Assembly (NCBI RefSeq): GCF_014698015.1
Contig: NZ_JACXBS010000001.1
Coordinates: forward strand, 434,001-498,000
Length of the DNA: 64,000 bases
Direction of reading: 5' to 3'
DNA from: Kocuria sp. cx-455
GTDB taxonomy: Bacteria > Actinomycetota > Actinomycetes > Actinomycetales > Micrococcaceae
Of the stretch, positions 62,928-64,000 are shown piece after piece. How positions within the stretch are numbered: the first letter of the stretch is position 1; each line of letters starts with the position of its first letter. The position numbers were made by a program, and so were the translations under genes. A model generated the notes under the pieces. That model did no database searches and was not told where the DNA came from. It saw only the letters and a program-made list of their open reading frames with translations.

Positions 62928-62954
62928 GCGGCGTCGTCGTGCGGGTACGACGCC
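62928..62954. repeat. ACGACGCC inverted pair upstream of tag
   Basis: GGCGTCGT (62930-62937, within the exact motif copy 62928-62937) and ACGACGCC (62947-62954) form an 8-bp stem with a 9-base loop. It lies between tag and the sensor gene, both minus strand, so at the end of the sensor transcript. Confidence 0.65.
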
Positions 62955-63012
62955 CGCAGGCCCGTGCGGCTATCCTCCGAGCGGGTGAGCGAAGCGCGGG
63001 ATCCCGGTGGTG

Positions 63013-64000
63013 TTAGAAACGCGAGACCTCGCCGGTGACGTCCGCGATCTCGATCGCGATCGGGTCCTCTTCCTCATTGTCGTTGTCGTGCACGATGAAC
63101 ACGGCCGTGGGATCGCCCTGGGGGAAGGCGCGAATCGTGACCACACCGCACTGGGCGTGGTTAAGAACCTCGGCCAGTTGCTCCGTGGTGGCCTCCAGGA
63201 CCCTGGGTGGCAACGGTTGACCCCGCTCGTCCAGGATGTCCACCGCGACACCGCGGTCGCGGGCCGCGCGGGCGAGCTCCAGGATGTAGGGCGTGGCAAT
63301 GGAACGGCCCCGAATGGTGTCGCGCAGTTGCGCTTCCGTGAGCCGGAACCGGTTGATGTCGTGCTCGGTGATCTCGGACGGGTCGTAGGCAATGCGTTCG
63401 AGCAGCCCGCCGGCCAACCGGCGAACGTCCTGAACGCGCTGGTAGGAAGCGTTCTTGGTGTTCTGCTCGGCCTCGTCGCTACTGCGGGCGGTGACCAGCA
63501 TGCTCTGGATCTCCCGGTTGCGTTGGGTGAACCGCATGAACTCCCGGTACCCCATCCACGTGGCCAACAACAACCCCAAAGTCGTTACGGGGTAACTTTC
63601 GGTGGGGACCAGAGTGTCACGGAACACGGCCCACCGGCCCAGGGACATGAGGCTGACGGCCACCCATAACAGCACCGCCCACCAGATCCTTCGCCGCAAA
63701 CACAGAAAGGAAATCATGACCGTGAAACCCATGGCGAACCACGGGCTCTGGCCGGCAATGGGCACCGCTATCGTCGCGGCGTAGCCCCGTTCGGCCGCGA
63801 GCGAGAAGAACAGGACGGCAAGCACAGTGGAAAGCAGCGGTAACTGCCGGGTGGTCCACCGGGGGAGCGTAATGATCACCGCGGCCGCCGTGTAGAGCAC
63901 GAGCGAGACCACCATGGTGGTGGGATCCTCGGCCGACGTCAGCTCCGCCACCCCGACGACGAGGGAGACACCGAAACCCATGATGGCCAGCGCCGTGAGG
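63013..64000 (-). CDS. Membrane sensor with degenerate histidine-kinase-like C-terminus, 5' end outside window
   Basis: The frame is open to the right edge, so the N-terminus is missing; ~330 residues are visible. At least four hydrophobic segments lie in the first ~160 residues, followed by a helical region (FTQRNREIQSMLVTARSSDEAEQNT) and a C-terminal alpha/beta domain (LEATTEQLAEVLNHAQCGVVTIRAFPQGDPTAVFIVHDN) reminiscent of the GHKL ATPase domain of histidine kinases. No conserved phospho-accepting His is obvious and the G-boxes are not clear, so kinase activity is doubtful. A response-regulator gene would be expected downstream but is not there. Confidence 0.7.
   Translation of the reverse strand, partial: LTALAIMGFGVSLVVGVAELTSAEDPTTMVVSLVLYTAAAVIITLPRWTTRQLPLLSTVLAVLFFSLAAERGYAATIAVPIAGQSPWFAMGFTVMISFLCLRRRIWWAVLLWVAVSLMSLGRWAVFRDTLVPTESYPVTTLGLLLATWMGYREFMRFTQRNREIQSMLVTARSSDEAEQNTKNASYQRVQDVRRLAGGLLERIAYDPSEITEHDINRFRLTEAQLRDTIRGRSIATPYILELARAARDRGVAVDILDERGQPLPPRVLEATTEQLAEVLNHAQCGVVTIRAFPQGDPTAVFIVHDNDNEEEDPIAIEIADVTGEVSRF

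Noticed and set aside
1-64000. CRISPR arrays, insertion sequences, phage or integrative elements
   Set aside because: No regularly spaced direct repeats, transposase motifs, integrase or attachment-site duplications at the tRNAs were seen.

Overview
This window is a stretch of a high-GC actinobacterial chromosome. By eye it is roughly two-thirds G+C, genes sit tightly packed on both strands, and GTG starts are common. The gene content fits the Micrococcaceae (Arthrobacter, Kocuria, Rothia and relatives): a GTP-type PEP carboxykinase, an Lhr helicase next to a Nei glycosylase, a type I Idi, a GH76 mannanase-like enzyme, excalibur and LGFP secreted proteins, and a serine hydrolase closely resembling Arthrobacter NylB. 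That family assignment is inference. I see no phage, plasmid, insertion sequence, rRNA operon or CRISPR array. About sixty protein genes, three tRNAs (Ser-GGA, Ser-CGA, Arg-ACG) and one decayed lipoprotein gene are supported.

Layout. 0-2 kb: the end of a maltose-type ABC importer (MalF cut by the window edge, then MalG). 2-4 kb: tRNA-Ser, a small secreted protein, a ParB-like small protein and a TetR regulator. 4-12.3 kb: a ThiD2/PdxK-type kinase, a queuosine-precursor transporter and, on the opposite strand, a tgt, ATP-grasp, NylB-like hydrolase, MBL hydrolase run, then an FUSC membrane protein. 12.4-20 kb: NUDIX-like protein, GH76 enzyme, Idi, pseudouridine synthase, CHY zinc finger, a decayed patch, a CAP/LGFP secreted protein and a DUF418-like acyltransferase. 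19.6-30.6 kb, all minus strand: thioesterase, 2Fe-2S ferredoxin, a large FAD/Fe-S dehydrogenase, a DUF4232 lipoprotein, Lhr and Nei. 30.9-38.9 kb: tRNA-Ser, TadA, a LolD/MacB-like ABC pair, Upp, an orphan winged-helix regulator, a SixA-like phosphatase, an SRPBCC protein, a lipoprotein nuclease and tRNA-Arg. 39-46 kb: PckG, an NsrR/Hmp nitric-oxide module, and divergent phosphomannomutase and mannose-6-phosphate isomerase genes. 46-54.6 kb: a TetR operon, a SnoaL-like pair, acylphosphatase, a pyruvate-kinase-like protein, a GDPD enzyme and PurB. 54.8-57.1 kb: a WXG-like protein coupled to a large alpha/beta hydrolase. 57-62.1 kb: an aminotransferase with a branched-chain keto acid dehydrogenase operon lacking E3. 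62.1-64 kb: 3-methyladenine glycosylase I and a membrane sensor cut by the window edge.

How the genes fit together. NsrR next to Hmp is a classic nitric-oxide sensing and detoxification pair with a palindromic operator candidate between them. The aminotransferase and E1/E2 genes suit branched-chain keto acid oxidation or branched fatty-acid primer supply. Lhr-Nei, the 3-methyladenine glycosylase and TadA are nucleic-acid maintenance functions. tgt plus the transporter imply that queuine or a precursor is salvaged rather than made from genes in this window.

The observations most worth following are the ten-base motif ACGACGCCGC, found about 18 times and often as inverted pairs in gene gaps and protein linkers; the uncharacterised ATP-grasp/NylB-like/MBL run downstream of tgt; the WXG-like and alpha/beta hydrolase pair; and the pyruvate-kinase-like protein with a long N-terminal extension and no C-terminal domain.
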